NCBI RefSeq assembly: GCF_017488845.2
Contig: NZ_CP083371.1
Coordinates: 186,001 to 250,000 of the forward strand
Reading direction: 5' to 3'
Source: Ensifer canadensis
Lineage (GTDB): Bacteria; Pseudomonadota; Alphaproteobacteria; Rhizobiales; Rhizobiaceae
DNA: 64,000 bases
This document shows positions 1 through 8,692 of the stretch, piece after piece. The position numbers and the translations under genes were made by a program. The notes under the pieces were generated by a model. The model had not been told where the DNA came from, did not search any database, and saw nothing but the letters and a program-made list of their open reading frames with translations. The stretch's first letter is position 1, and every line of letters starts with the position of its first letter.

Positions 1-2
1 TC

Positions 3-161
3 GACGATGGCGCTGACGTGGTCCCCGCACTTCTCGTTGTCAGCGCATCGGGAGCTGTATCGAATGTAAAAACCGTGCGAGCCTACACGGGCGCGGAATT
101 CCAGGCTGCGCAAGAGAAGGCGGGCAAAATCGCATCTTCCTATGGGCCCCCAGCAAAATAA
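3..161 (+). CDS. C-terminal end of an unrecognised protein, cut by the window edge
   Basis: An open frame enters from the left edge and ends at a TAA at 159-161, giving about 52 residues. The end reads ...TVRAYTGAEFQAAQEKAGKIASS then YGPPAK. The composition is ordinary for a protein (Ala, Glu and Lys helical tail), so this is probably the end of a real gene. I do not recognise the family, and no start codon is visible. Confidence 0.35.
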   Translation, partial: DDGADVVPALLVVSASGAVSNVKTVRAYTGAEFQAAQEKAGKIASSYGPPAK

Positions 162-950
162 GCAGGCCGCTGGTTGAAACGTTTTTGGCAGCGGAACCTC
201 CGCTGCCAGAAACGAGGTGCATTTTCCCCAATGTAGACGCACGTTCCTCCCCGCCACAGTACATTGCCGCGCTTTGGTGTTTTGTACTTGGCGACAACGT
301 TCACGTGCTCGCTCGCGATGGTGACTGGCACGCCCTAGCCATAGTCGCATGTTCCGCCCGGACAGGGAGCGGATTATCGAAGCCATGCACCCTTATCGCC
401 ATCAGTCGCCCCCTGGATGTCATCTTCGGATGCGGAGAGCTGATACGCACGATCCTTCTGAGCTGCGCGTAAGCGACCGCCCACTGACCAGCAGTGATAT
501 AGCGCAGGGCGGTGATGAGAGGCGACGACGCGCGGGACAGGAGGTATGTCTCCGGGCTCGTCCGAAATCTGTGCCTACCTGTTTTTGAACTGACGTCGCT
601 ATCCCCGATCTGTCGCACACACGGCTTGGCGCTGGATCCTTCGATTGTCTGCTGCAGCGTCTCATGAAGCGAAAGCGGTCGATCGCCGAGCGAGTTCTTT
701 GGCCAGCCGAGACCACCGAGAGCGAGACGAAGATGCTTTATTACGCGGTGGTGGCGGCCTCAGACGTCGAGCTTGAGACAGTCTTTCGTGAACTCATGCA
801 CTGAGCGGACAAACATCTAGCAACCGGCCTGGCCACAACAGCTAAGATCGCAGCTCTCGGCGTGACGCGGACCCGGCAGTCTACGGCGCAACCTTTCAAT
901 TCGCACGGCAAAAACGGCCAGCGCCCAGCGTTGACCGTTGACGCTGCACT
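162..950. other. About 790 bp with no convincing gene
   Basis: No open frame here has a recognisable family or a good ribosome-binding site. A perfect 10-bp inverted repeat (TGGCAGCGGA-ACC-TCCGCTGCCA) lies at 186-208. Its T run precedes the hairpin, so it is not a normal terminator for the gene ending at 161. A short frame at 664-804 (46 codons, from MKRKRSIAERVLWPAE to FRELMH) is the best coding candidate, but it has no clear ribosome-binding site. The stretch looks like decayed accessory DNA. Confidence 0.4.
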
Positions 951-966
951 CAGCCACATGTACCGA

Positions 967-995
967 TTGACACACTGTTTACCGATCGGTACAGT
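967..995 (+). promoter_or_regulatory. Promoter with embedded TetR-type operator
   Basis: TTGACA at 967-972 and TACAGT at 990-995 are 17 bp apart, a good sigma-70 arrangement. The perfect 12-bp palindrome TACCGATCGGTA (980-991) fills the spacer and enters the -10 hexamer. A second ACCGAT half-site lies just upstream, overlapping the -35. This is where a repressor would block transcription. The TetR gene two positions downstream is the obvious ligand. The sites are read directly; binding is inferred. Confidence 0.65.
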
Positions 996-1013
996 GAAAA
1001 GGATCTGGAGATC

Positions 1014-1493
1014 ATGACCATGACTGAACAACGCCCACCACTGCCCCCTTTCACCCGCGAATCGGCAGCGGCCAAAGTCCGAGCTGCAGAGGACGGATGG
1101 AACAGTTGCGATCCGCACCGCGTGTCCCTCGCCTACAGCGTCGACAGCTATTGGCGTAACCGCGCGGAATTTGTCCAAGGACGCGAACGTATCGTCGAGT
1201 TCCTGGCGAGGAAGTGGACAAAAGAACTCGAATACCGGCTGATCAAGGAGCTGTGGGCTCATGACGGCGACCGCATCGGGGTGCGCTTCGCCTACGAGTA
1301 CCGCGACGACTCCGGGAACTGGTACCGGGCATACGGCAACGAAAACTGGGAGTTCGACGAAAACGGGCTGATGCACCACCGTTATGCCTGCATCAATGAT
1401 CTGCCGATCGAAGAATCTGAACGCAAATTCTTCTGGGATCGGTCTGGGCCCAGGCCAGCGGACCACCCGGGACTTTCCGAATTGGGACTGTAG
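1014..1493 (+). CDS. DUF1348 / SnoaL-like (NTF2-fold) protein
   Basis: A 159-residue cystatin/NTF2-fold protein. The motifs [47 protein letters not shown] and the end [14 protein letters not shown] are those of the DUF1348 family, small alpha+beta proteins of unproven, probably enzymatic or ligand-binding, function. GGAG at 1007-1010 is 3 bp from this ATG and 9 bp from the next ATG (1020), so 1020 may be the true start. It is the first gene of a tight operon with TetR (3-bp gap) and AraC genes, behind a promoter that carries a palindromic operator. Family call is secure; substrate unknown. Confidence 0.85.
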   Translation: MTMTEQRPPLPPFTRESAAAKVRAAEDGWNSCDPHRVSLAYSVDSYWRNRAEFVQGRERIVEFLARKWTKELEYRLIKELWAHDGDRIGVRFAYEYRDDSGNWYRAYGNENWEFDENGLMHHRYACINDLPIEESERKFFWDRSGPRPADHPGLSELGL

Positions 1494-1496
1494 CAC

Positions 1497-2078
1497 ATGC
1501 CAAAGATCGTCGCCGAGCGCTCGGACGTAATCCCATCCCTCGCCGAGATCTTTCGGGAGTATGGCTTCGACGGTGCAAGCCTATCGACCATCACCGAAAA
1601 GACCGGCCTCGGAAAGGGAAGCCTTTATCACTTCTTTCCCGGCGGGAAGGAAGAGATGGCCGCAGCCGTGCTCGGCGAGATCGACGAATGGTTCGCGACG
1701 CAGGTCTTCGAGCCGCTAAGGAGCGCGGACGATCCGCGTTCCGCAATCACCAGCATGTGTAGCTCGGTTGCCGGCTACTTTCGCTCCGGCCGCCGTGTAT
1801 GCCTCATTGGCGCGTTTGCACTGGACAACGTCCGGAACCGCTTCAGCGATCGGGTCAGGGATTACTTTGCCGAGTGGCGTGGTGCGCTCGCCTCTGCTCT
1901 TGAGAGGGCCGGATGCCCTGAACGTGACGCCCTTGCGCTTGCCGAGGAGACAGTAGTTGCCGTCCAGGGGGCCTTGGTGCTCGCCAGGGCGCTCGACGAA
2001 CCGGAAGTCTTCGAACGAACCCTAGAGCGAATCCAGTCCCGGCTTATTGCGGCGACCGGTGGAGACGAGCAAAGATGA
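1497..2078 (+). CDS. TetR/AcrR family transcriptional regulator
   Basis: 193 residues. The N-terminal helix-turn-helix (about residues 8-50) reads LAEIFREYGFDGASLSTITE then GLGKGSLYHFFPGGKEEM, the LmrA/YxaF type of TetR DNA-binding domain. The C-terminal half is the variable ligand-binding helical domain. The gene starts 3 bp after the DUF1348 gene and its stop overlaps the start of the next gene by 4 bp (ATGA). It most likely represses its own operon through the palindrome at 980-991, and the ligand would be related to the DUF1348 protein's substrate. Confidence 0.9.
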   Translation: MPKIVAERSDVIPSLAEIFREYGFDGASLSTITEKTGLGKGSLYHFFPGGKEEMAAAVLGEIDEWFATQVFEPLRSADDPRSAITSMCSSVAGYFRSGRRVCLIGAFALDNVRNRFSDRVRDYFAEWRGALASALERAGCPERDALALAEETVVAVQGALVLARALDEPEVFERTLERIQSRLIAATGGDEQR

Positions 2079-2470
2079 GGGATCGCAAAACAAACTCCGT
2101 CGTGCTCGCACCATGGCGGCTCAAGCGCGCCGTAGAGTTCATCGAAATGAACCTAGCGACCCCGCTTCAACTCGTAGACATCGCGCGCGCCGCGGGCCTC
2201 AGCCCCATGCATTTCGCTGCCGGCTTCCGGTTCGCGACAGGCCGGAGCCCGCATGCCTATCTGCGCGACCGTCGAATAGAGCGCGCGAAAACGAAATTGT
2301 TGAGCGACGACCTGAGCATCGACGAAATTGCGATTGATGTCGGCTTTCGTTCACAGACCCATTTTATCACAGTGTTCCGACGTCAAACGGGGCATCCACC
2401 CGCACGCTGGCGGCGTTGCAGCGCTTGCATCGGCGAGCCGTCCGAAGTTGTATGGCGGATGTCTCAGTAA
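2075..2470 (+). CDS. Short AraC-family regulator (DNA-binding domain only)
   Basis: 131 residues. Two helix-turn-helix units cover about residues 17-115: ATPLQLVDIARAAGLSPMHF followed by LSIDEIAIDVGFRSQTHFIT and the closing VFRRQTGHPPARWR. There is no N-terminal cupin or other sensor domain, so this is a stand-alone AraC DNA-binding module like the SoxS/MarA type. It overlaps the TetR stop by 4 bp and is probably translationally coupled, giving an operon with two regulators of different families. The tail after residue 115 is not conserved-looking. Confidence 0.88.
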   Translation: MRDRKTNSVVLAPWRLKRAVEFIEMNLATPLQLVDIARAAGLSPMHFAAGFRFATGRSPHAYLRDRRIERAKTKLLSDDLSIDEIAIDVGFRSQTHFITVFRRQTGHPPARWRRCSACIGEPSEVVWRMSQ

Positions 2471-2697
2471 GGGGCACACATACGAACTGCGCTCCGGTTA
2501 TCGCTGCTCCAGTCTCGACATCAGCTCTCGCGCTGCGACAAGATCTGCTGTGACGGCTCATTCCATGAACCTCGAGCAGACGTCAGCGAGCGCTTTGCTC
2601 CATCAAATGCCGGGACTAAACATCTCGCTTCCTTGCAGAGCTTCCAGGCTCTGCTCGACCTCAACGCGCAGCGCGCTAACGAACGATAGGTGCTCGC

Positions 2698-3033
2698 ATG
2701 ATGAGCCAGAAACGAATCTTCGGCCTCTCCACGGTCGCAACACTCCTGCTCGGCGCGGGCGTGGCGCTCTATGCCGAGCCGGGCGTTGCGGTCTCCAATC
2801 CAACGCAGGCCGGATCGACGACGGGCCGGATCAGCGATCCGGCCCCGCAACGGTTCGAGGTTGCTCAGGCCCAGACCGGCGGCGGCTCGACGCTGCCGGG
2901 CGGTGCATCCTCGCTCAACGAGATTCGCGCTTCCCCAAAGAACAATATCGTTTCGACGACATGTGGCGTAGAACTTAGCCTACAGCGTCTCTGTTCGGCC
3001 GGCGGGACAAGGTACGAGCAGCGAAGTCGATAG
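2698..3033 (+). pseudogene. Truncated secreted protein, probably N-terminus of an IalB-type (invasion-associated locus B) protein
   Basis: A 111-codon frame begins with a signal peptide (MMSQKRIFGLSTVATLLLGA, Ala-rich cleavage region near residue 30), then an Ala/Pro/Gln linker, then STLPGGASSLNE. In rhizobial IalB-family proteins, as I remember them, an LPGGASSLNE block directly precedes the conserved domain (ETYQDW...). Here the sequence changes character right after NE (position about 2925) and runs to a stop with no IalB core. The likely reading is a gene cut by deletion or insertion. The family call rests only on signal and linker and is moderate. Confidence 0.45.
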
Positions 3034-3070
3034 CGAACCAAGGTCCTGCACGGGATAAGAAATTTTGAGA

Positions 3071-3889
3071 ATGCTTACGCGCCTTTTCCAAAGGTTTCTC
3101 ATCTTCTGTCTGGGGGCAGTTAGCGTTTGGCTGATCGTCTTTGTCGTTTTTGACACTGCGGACCACAGACTTCCCTGGATCCTGGCGGTAGGTCTTACCT
3201 ATGGGCTTGCTGCCTACGTCATTTTGCCAAACGTGGTCCGAATGGGCTTAAAGATTCTCCACCGGAGACTCATCCCTAGATACACCATCACTGGCGACGG
3301 CTTGCCCGGCGATCCAGTGAATCTCGTGCTGATAGGCACTCTTCAACAACTTTGCGATGCGTTTGCAACAGCGGGCTGGTCAACAGCCGACAGTTTGGGG
3401 GTTGCAAGCTCGTGGCGAATGGTACGAGCGTTTCTGCTCAACACTCCGTATCCGACGGCTCCTTTCAGCACGCTCTATCTCTTCGGACGAAAGCAGGACA
3501 TAGGTTTCCAGCAGCCCATCGACAACAGTCCGCGCAAGCGCCACCATATCCGCTTCTGGGCGCTGAGCACCGCCCATACGGGCGACGATATCACAGCAGC
3601 AAGCTTCTGGCTGAATACGGATAGGCCATCGACTGATCAGCGCGTCTTGTGGGTTGGGGCGGGCACCAGAGATACTGGATTATCGCTGACCAAACTGACG
3701 CTCCAAGTGACACACGCTACCGATTCAGATACGAATGTTGAACGAGATCACATAGTCACCCAGTTGAAGTCAAAGCGGGTGATCGGGGATGTCGTCTTGC
3801 ATCAATCCGGCTCACGTCTACAGACCGGAAAGGTCAACCATTACATTACCGATGGTGAGATCGCCTTCGCCAGCTTGATGAATAATTGA
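3071..3889 (+). CDS. Membrane-anchored LssY_C domain protein
   Basis: About 272 residues from the ATG at 3071 (a TTG two codons upstream is also possible). Two membrane segments sit at about residues 8-25 and 35-55. An LssY C-terminal domain follows, recognisable by GDPVNLVLIGTLQQLCDAF, ATAGWSTADSLGVASS, PTAPFSTLYLFGRKQDIGFQ and RKRHHIRFWA. LssY_C occurs alone or fused to PAP2 or DedA domains; the biochemical role is not established. The gene precedes an AI-2E family permease by about 100 bp on the same strand. Base composition looks lower in GC than the catabolic clusters further right. Confidence 0.85.
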   Translation: MLTRLFQRFLIFCLGAVSVWLIVFVVFDTADHRLPWILAVGLTYGLAAYVILPNVVRMGLKILHRRLIPRYTITGDGLPGDPVNLVLIGTLQQLCDAFATAGWSTADSLGVASSWRMVRAFLLNTPYPTAPFSTLYLFGRKQDIGFQQPIDNSPRKRHHIRFWALSTAHTGDDITAASFWLNTDRPSTDQRVLWVGAGTRDTGLSLTKLTLQVTHATDSDTNVERDHIVTQLKSKRVIGDVVLHQSGSRLQTGKVNHYITDGEIAFASLMNN

Positions 3890-3992
3890 CAAGGAGGATC
3901 CTTACCTGCTCTACCCTCCTTGGATCCGAGGATCGATGCGCTGAGATCAGCAAAGTCCGGCAGAACTCGAAACAAGACTGCGCAGGGGTCCC

Positions 3993-5069
3993 ATGAGAAT
4001 TGTGCAACCAGCTACATTCTGGATTGCGGTTTCCGCAGTCGCCTTGGTTGCGCTAGTGCTTTTGCGCGAAATCCTGCTGCCATTTGTTGTTGGCGCATTG
4101 CTCGCCTATCTTCTCGTTCCCGCAGTCGACAGGTTAGAGCGGTTCGGGATCAATCGAAGTTTTGCAGCACTAGCCGTCATCTTGCCGCTGATCGTGGGTA
4201 TTATCGCGGTCATGCTGGTTATGTTCCCGGTTATCATTGGTGAGCTGAGATTTTTTATTGATGAATTTCCCCGCTACATCACGCGTCTGCAATCCCTTAT
4301 GACCGAAGCAAGCGGCCGCTGGATGCATGACATCATGGGTGAGAATCTTCACATCGAGCAATCTTCCGTCGACGTCGTGAGGGCGATGGGCAGCAAATGG
4401 CTCGACGGTTTCCTCAGTTCGCTGTGGTCGAGCGGACGAGCATTGATTTCCCTTCTTTCGCTCCTCGTTGTCACTCCAATCATCGCCATCTATCTCGCCA
4501 TTGACTGGCACCGAATGATTGCGACAATTGATGGCTGGCTTGCTCCGGAGTACCGCGATGATGGTCGGGCGCTCGGGCGCGAAATCCACGATACTGTTGC
4601 CGGGTTCGTGCGCGGTCAGGTTGCCATCTGTCTCATTCTTGCCGTTCTTTATACGGCAGCGTTGAAGCTGACCGGACTCAACCATGCCATTTTGATTGGT
4701 ATAGCTGCAGGCCTCATCAGTTTCGTTCCCTACCTTGGGGCAGCCACCGGTATCTTGATATCGGTATGCGTTGCGGTGGACCAGTTCTGGCCCAATTGGG
4801 CACCTGTCGCTGTTGTGGGGGGCATCTTCATTGTCGGTGAAATGCTTGCCGACTATGTTCTGTCCCCGCGCCTCATCGGCCGGCGCGTCAACCTCAATCC
4901 AGTCTGGATGATGTTTGCGCTATTCGCCTTCGGGTGGTTATTCGGCTTCATCGGTGTCTTGCTGGCGATACCTATTGCAGCTTCGCTGGGTGTGGTCCTG
5001 CGCTTCGCGAGACGGAAATCACTAGCAAGCGCAGGTCACAACGTTTTGAACAGTCCAGGTACTGAATAG
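3993..5069 (+). CDS. AI-2E family transporter (PerM/YhhT-like permease)
   Basis: 358 residues with about eight hydrophobic segments. The family signature is clear near the C-terminus: GLISFVPYLGAATGILISV, then GEMLADYVLSPRLIGRRVNL, then PVWMMFALFAFGWLFGFIGV and LLAIPIAASLGVVLR. Members of this family export signals or ions (TqsA for AI-2, others Na+/H+ exchange), and the substrate cannot be told from sequence. It is full length with ATG at 3993. It lies in a decaying region but shows no damage itself. Confidence 0.92.
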   Translation: MRIVQPATFWIAVSAVALVALVLLREILLPFVVGALLAYLLVPAVDRLERFGINRSFAALAVILPLIVGIIAVMLVMFPVIIGELRFFIDEFPRYITRLQSLMTEASGRWMHDIMGENLHIEQSSVDVVRAMGSKWLDGFLSSLWSSGRALISLLSLLVVTPIIAIYLAIDWHRMIATIDGWLAPEYRDDGRALGREIHDTVAGFVRGQVAICLILAVLYTAALKLTGLNHAILIGIAAGLISFVPYLGAATGILISVCVAVDQFWPNWAPVAVVGGIFIVGEMLADYVLSPRLIGRRVNLNPVWMMFALFAFGWLFGFIGVLLAIPIAASLGVVLRFARRKSLASAGHNVLNSPGTE

Positions 5070-5170
5070 TGAACTCATCACGCCGGCGACGCTTTTAGGC
5101 CAGCCTTAACAAGAGCGAGCAGCGCCACGCCCTCACCCATCAGGTCGGGTCACCATGAAATCATTCAGAG

Positions 5171-5290
5171 AGTCTGTCCCAAGCCGAGGACGATCCAAAA
5201 GCAGTTGCCGATTTCAGTGCAGGGATCGCAGCATATCAAGCCAAAGATCTTCCACTCGCCTTCAAAGAGTGTCGCCTGACACGCACTGCG
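5171..5290 (+). pseudogene. Fragment of a Sel1/TPR-repeat protein
   Basis: The + frame starting at 5171 reads SLSQAEDDPKAVADFSAG and IAAYQAKDLPLAFKE. This is the typical N-terminal start of secreted Sel1-like repeat proteins (xAxYxxKDYxxAFKEWxPLA). After KE the match stops (CRLTRTAISGS) and a TAG follows at 5318. No signal peptide is in frame. It is a scrap of about 35 codons flanked by the Tn3 fragment, so probably a transposition-associated fossil. Confidence 0.5.
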
Positions 5291-5332
5291 ATCTCTGGAT
5301 CAGCTGCGGGGCCAACATAGGTTAGCACGATC

Positions 5333-5490
5333 GCGAACGCGTTCACCCACCTGCGCACGGGCCGATCCGCCCGACAACAGGCTTGCGCTGCTCACCGCCA
5401 TCTTGCCGATGGCATCAATCTCGGCCTGACCCGCATGGCAGATGTTACTCCAGGCCCGACGATGCGGCAGCTTGTGCGTGGGCTCATGAA
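5333..5490 (+). pseudogene. Tn3-family transposase (TnpA) remnant with two frameshifts
   Basis: Reading across three frame segments gives NAFTHLRTGRSA, then DNRLALLTAIL, then ADGINLGLTRMADVTPGPT and MRQLV. Tn3-type TnpA proteins carry a FTHLRTG...ALLTAILADGINLGLTRMA block in their C-terminal half. One base appears gained near 5370 and one lost near 5405, restoring the original frame. Only about 50 codons remain, with no catalytic context and no terminal repeats recognised. It marks an old transposon insertion. Confidence 0.65.
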
Positions 5491-5919
5491 CGGCACATCC
5501 GGGTCAATGCTCAAAGAAACCTGCCCCTCACGGCGATCTGGGGAAGTTAATGGTCTTGATGGCAATCTCCGGCTGCATTATTGCGCTAGTCGAAACTGTC
5601 TTCAGCCGGGCACTCAAAACATCAATCGTCGATGTGCCCCTTGAAGATAGGCAGAGCGCCAAGACCGACTTAGAGGAACTTCACTCTCGCTGGTCGCTAC
5701 GCCTGTTGGACTGGTCGACGGGCGCCGTAGCATGATTGCCAGTTCTTCTGCCTTCATTCCGGTTAGTGGCCTAGCGCGCATCTAGGCGACGTCGCGGTTG
5801 CAGCGGTTTCAACGAAACATTTCGGGACGGTCTCGAAAGGCAATCGTTTCGCAGTGATTGCAATGGACCGTCGTGATTTCGGTCGCAAAGTCGCCGTCAC
5901 ACAGGGAGACGGTGAAAGG
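5491..5919. other. Intergenic stretch without a supported gene
   Basis: A 61-codon frame at 5550-5735 (VLMAISGCIIALVETVFSRA, then KTSIVDVPLED) has a hydrophobic start and could be another gene scrap, but I cannot assign it. The remainder leads into the large gene starting at 5920. No terminator or clear promoter was recognised. Confidence 0.35.
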
Positions 5920-8307
5920 ATGGATGATTTGGAACAGGTAAAATCGGTCACAGGAAAAGGTCGGCGCAAGGCGCTGTGGTTGAGCGCCGCGTTTGTGGCG
6001 GTGCTGGCTGCCGGGGCGACGGGTTACAAGATCACACTGGAGCGCGGCGTCGAGAAGCATATCACAGCGCGCGGGGGAACAGTCGGCTCCGTCCATGTGG
6101 ATTATCTCGGCCGATTTCATCTGCGTGACGTGATGCTGCCGCTAAAGGACGGCCTTAGCGCAAAGATCGCCGGCATCGACGGTCGCCCAAAATTTCTCTT
6201 CCTGAATGCGGAGCTCGAGATCGCCAACCTGAGCGCCGAGCTTGCGGGCTACAAAATCGCTGTGCCGCGCGCGAGTGTCGAGCAGCCAAATTTCGACCGC
6301 CAGACGGTCGCCGAGATCTTCGCAAACAAGAGCAGCCTGTCATTGCCGGAGCGTATCCAGCGCTTCCAGGCCAATCGCATCTTCGTGCCGGAGGTCGCGA
6401 TGACCAAAATCGTCGAGGGGAATGAAGACAGGATCGTCTACAGAAACATCGCGCTCGAGGATATCAGGGATGGCCGCGTAGCACGCTACAGCTCGTCCAA
6501 TGCCAGCCTGGACATGCATGTGGCTGAGGCGACGGAAGACGGGAAGACGAAAAACGCGCGCATCAACGGCTCATTTGGGGCGATGACCGGTAAGGACCTT
6601 GACGTGGGCTATGCCGCACGTTTGTACACGCAAGCGGCCGGGCCACAGGACAAGCAGGCCAAGGCGCTTTACGGCCCCTTGTCGATCAAGGATGTCACTC
6701 AGACAATAGGCGAGGGCAGCTTCCAATATGATGAGTTGCGCAGCAATGGTCTTAGCATTCGTATGCCGGCTGAGCCGCTTTTGGACACGCTGGACATGCT
6801 GCGTTCGGTCAAAAACCCCGACGAATTGCCTGCTGCCGAACGAAACGCCTTTTACATGAAAGTTCTCTCCCTGCCCGATATGATTGGCCCGGGCGATATC
6901 CAATTGCTGGGGCTCAAGGTCAAAGTCCCGGGCAAAGACAGTGGCAAACAGATCGACCTCGATGTCGAACGCACGTCACTTCACCTGAACGGTCGCGAAG
7001 TGAACGCGAGCCTCAACGGGATCTCGATGGAAGAAGGCGATGATCATTTCCGGCTCGCTGAAGCCAGCGTCAGCGGTTTTTCCTGGCACCCGACAATGGA
7101 GGGATTGAAACAACTCCTTGTTTTGAACGAAGATCAGGCTCAAGAATTTGCCTATTCCGCATTGCTGCCCGAGTTCGGGACATTCCGGCTTGCCGGTCTG
7201 GATGTCGATCTGCCGAGCGGATCGGCCGACGTTGACGAGATCGCAGCGGTCGATGACGAGGCTGCGGCGCCGAGCGAGACGACGTCTGAGGATGAAGCAA
7301 CCGCTGCACCGGCAATCGACGCGCCCGATCCCAGCGATAGCAGCCGAAACAGCGATGTCGCCGTTGAGGGCGCGGACGCCGGGCCCGAAGTCTCAGCGGC
7401 GCCGGTTGACGCGGACAAGGACAGTTCGGCCATCGACGATGGCGCGGACGCTGCGGCAGATGTGGCTGCCGCTGAAATTGCAGATGCTGCTTCCGATCAA
7501 GCGAGTGATCCTGACGCTGTGGATGGTGCCGGTGACGATGCCCTTCCTCAGACTGCGCTCAACGATGATGCAGGCGAAGTCCAAGCCTCTGAAACAATGT
7601 CGACCGACATCGCATCGCTCGTGCCGCAGCGCGTGAAATTTTCGCTGAAATCCTATGAAGCGGCGCTCAGTAAACCGTACAATGGCATCCCTACCGATAT
7701 TCGTATTGTATACGAGGACTTGAGTGTCCCGATGCCAGCAGACGCCAAGGACGAGGCGTTTGAGCATTTGCGAAAGCTCGGCTACGACAAACTCACCTTG
7801 TCGGCTGGGGTTGAGGGACATTGGGACGAAGCGGGCAAAAGCTTCGTCATCAAGGATATCTCCCTTGGGGGAGAGGGGATGGGCAGTGTTTCGCTGTCTG
7901 GTGTCTTGGCCGGCGTCTCAAACGATTTGTTTTCTGCTGACACGATACGCATGCAAACCGCAGCACTCGGCGTTACTGCACGGGAATTGAAGCTCCGGAT
8001 CGAGGACAAAGGGCTCTTCGACAAGGCGCTGACTTTGTATGCCCGGCAAAACGACATGACGGCGGAGCAGGCGCGCGGCATGCTGGTGCTGGTCGGATCC
8101 ACCATGCTGCAGCAGTTCGTGGCCGATCAGCCGAAGCTTCAAAGTGTCGCCGGGGCAGCCTCAACTTTCCTGGGAAGAGCGGGGACATTCACCCTGTCTG
8201 TCAAATCGAAGGACGCCGCAGGCATTGGTGCGATTGAACTGATGACAGCCTCCGACGATCCGGCAGGTTTCCTGGAGCGGCTCGATATCGAGGCAAAGGC
8301 CGAATAG
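5920..8307 (+). CDS. Large single-pass (AsmA/DUF945-like?) protein of unknown function with an Asp/Ala-rich linker
   Basis: 795 residues from the ATG at 5920; an in-frame start at 5854 lacks a better ribosome-binding site. A cytoplasmic basic stretch (GKGRRKALW) precedes one membrane helix (about residues 22-40, LSAAFVAVLAAGATGYKITL), leaving a long periplasmic part. GGTVGSVHVDYLGRFHLRDV just after the helix resembles the start of AsmA/DUF945-type proteins, which act in envelope lipid traffic, but this is only a resemblance. Residues about 435-560 form an acidic, Ala/Asp/Ser-rich linker (DNA about 7225-7590) between two beta-rich halves. It stands alone between decayed genes. Coding is certain, function unknown. 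Confidence 0.8.
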   Translation: MDDLEQVKSVTGKGRRKALWLSAAFVAVLAAGATGYKITLERGVEKHITARGGTVGSVHVDYLGRFHLRDVMLPLKDGLSAKIAGIDGRPKFLFLNAELEIANLSAELAGYKIAVPRASVEQPNFDRQTVAEIFANKSSLSLPERIQRFQANRIFVPEVAMTKIVEGNEDRIVYRNIALEDIRDGRVARYSSSNASLDMHVAEATEDGKTKNARINGSFGAMTGKDLDVGYAARLYTQAAGPQDKQAKALYGPLSIKDVTQTIGEGSFQYDELRSNGLSIRMPAEPLLDTLDMLRSVKNPDELPAAERNAFYMKVLSLPDMIGPGDIQLLGLKVKVPGKDSGKQIDLDVERTSLHLNGREVNASLNGISMEEGDDHFRLAEASVSGFSWHPTMEGLKQLLVLNEDQAQEFAYSALLPEFGTFRLAGLDVDLPSGSADVDEIAAVDDEAAAPSETTSEDEATAAPAIDAPDPSDSSRNSDVAVEGADAGPEVSAAPVDADKDSSAIDDGADAAADVAAAEIADAASDQASDPDAVDGAGDDALPQTALNDDAGEVQASETMSTDIASLVPQRVKFSLKSYEAALSKPYNGIPTDIRIVYEDLSVPMPADAKDEAFEHLRKLGYDKLTLSAGVEGHWDEAGKSFVIKDISLGGEGMGSVSLSGVLAGVSNDLFSADTIRMQTAALGVTARELKLRIEDKGLFDKALTLYARQNDMTAEQARGMLVLVGSTMLQQFVADQPKLQSVAGAASTFLGRAGTFTLSVKSKDAAGIGAIELMTASDDPAGFLERLDIEAKAE

Positions 8308-8692
8308 ATCCTCGTCAACGCAGCGCCGGCAGTCGTTTGACGTCGGCGTTGCATCTTGTTGCGTATGGATCTAAACCCATGCCTATGTATCTCGTTTTCC
8401 CGGCAGCACTGCTTTCGGCGGGGCGCATCGGATTACCGCGTTGGGCTAACATGTTGTTGGCTGACATCGCGCCTGCAACGGACCGACGCTTGACCCCTCG
8501 CTCTTGCGGCTCAAGAGGCGTTGCGTCCTCAGACACTAGGAGAGATCCGGCACGCCTCCCTCTAAAGATCGCGGTTAGAGAGCTTGTCGCGAAGGGCAGA
8601 CGGGTGCGGCAGGATTGAACGACTGAATTTTTTTTTGGTAGGGACTGTCGTGGCTCTTCTCGATTCCCTACTCGCTCGGCGCGAAGCGCCTT
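8308..8692. other. Convergent intergenic region, no gene recognised
   Basis: 385 bp between the ends of two convergent genes. It contains a run of nine T at 8628-8636 directly followed by the loose inverted repeat GTAGGGA...TCCCTAC (about 8638-8671). The T run lies on the wrong side to be an intrinsic terminator for either strand as normally drawn. GGCGC-GAA-GCGCC at 8678-8690 abuts the stop of the L,D-transpeptidase gene. Short frames here have no family resemblance. Confidence 0.3.

Noticed and set aside
186..208. 10-bp inverted repeat as terminator for the partial gene at 3-161
   Set aside because: It is preceded, not followed, by the T run. Kept only as an inverted repeat in the intergenic description.
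8628..8671. T9 run plus inverted repeat as a terminator between the 795-residue protein gene and the L,D-transpeptidase gene
   Set aside because: The T run precedes the repeat on the plus strand and reads as A on the minus strand, so neither strand has stem followed by U run.
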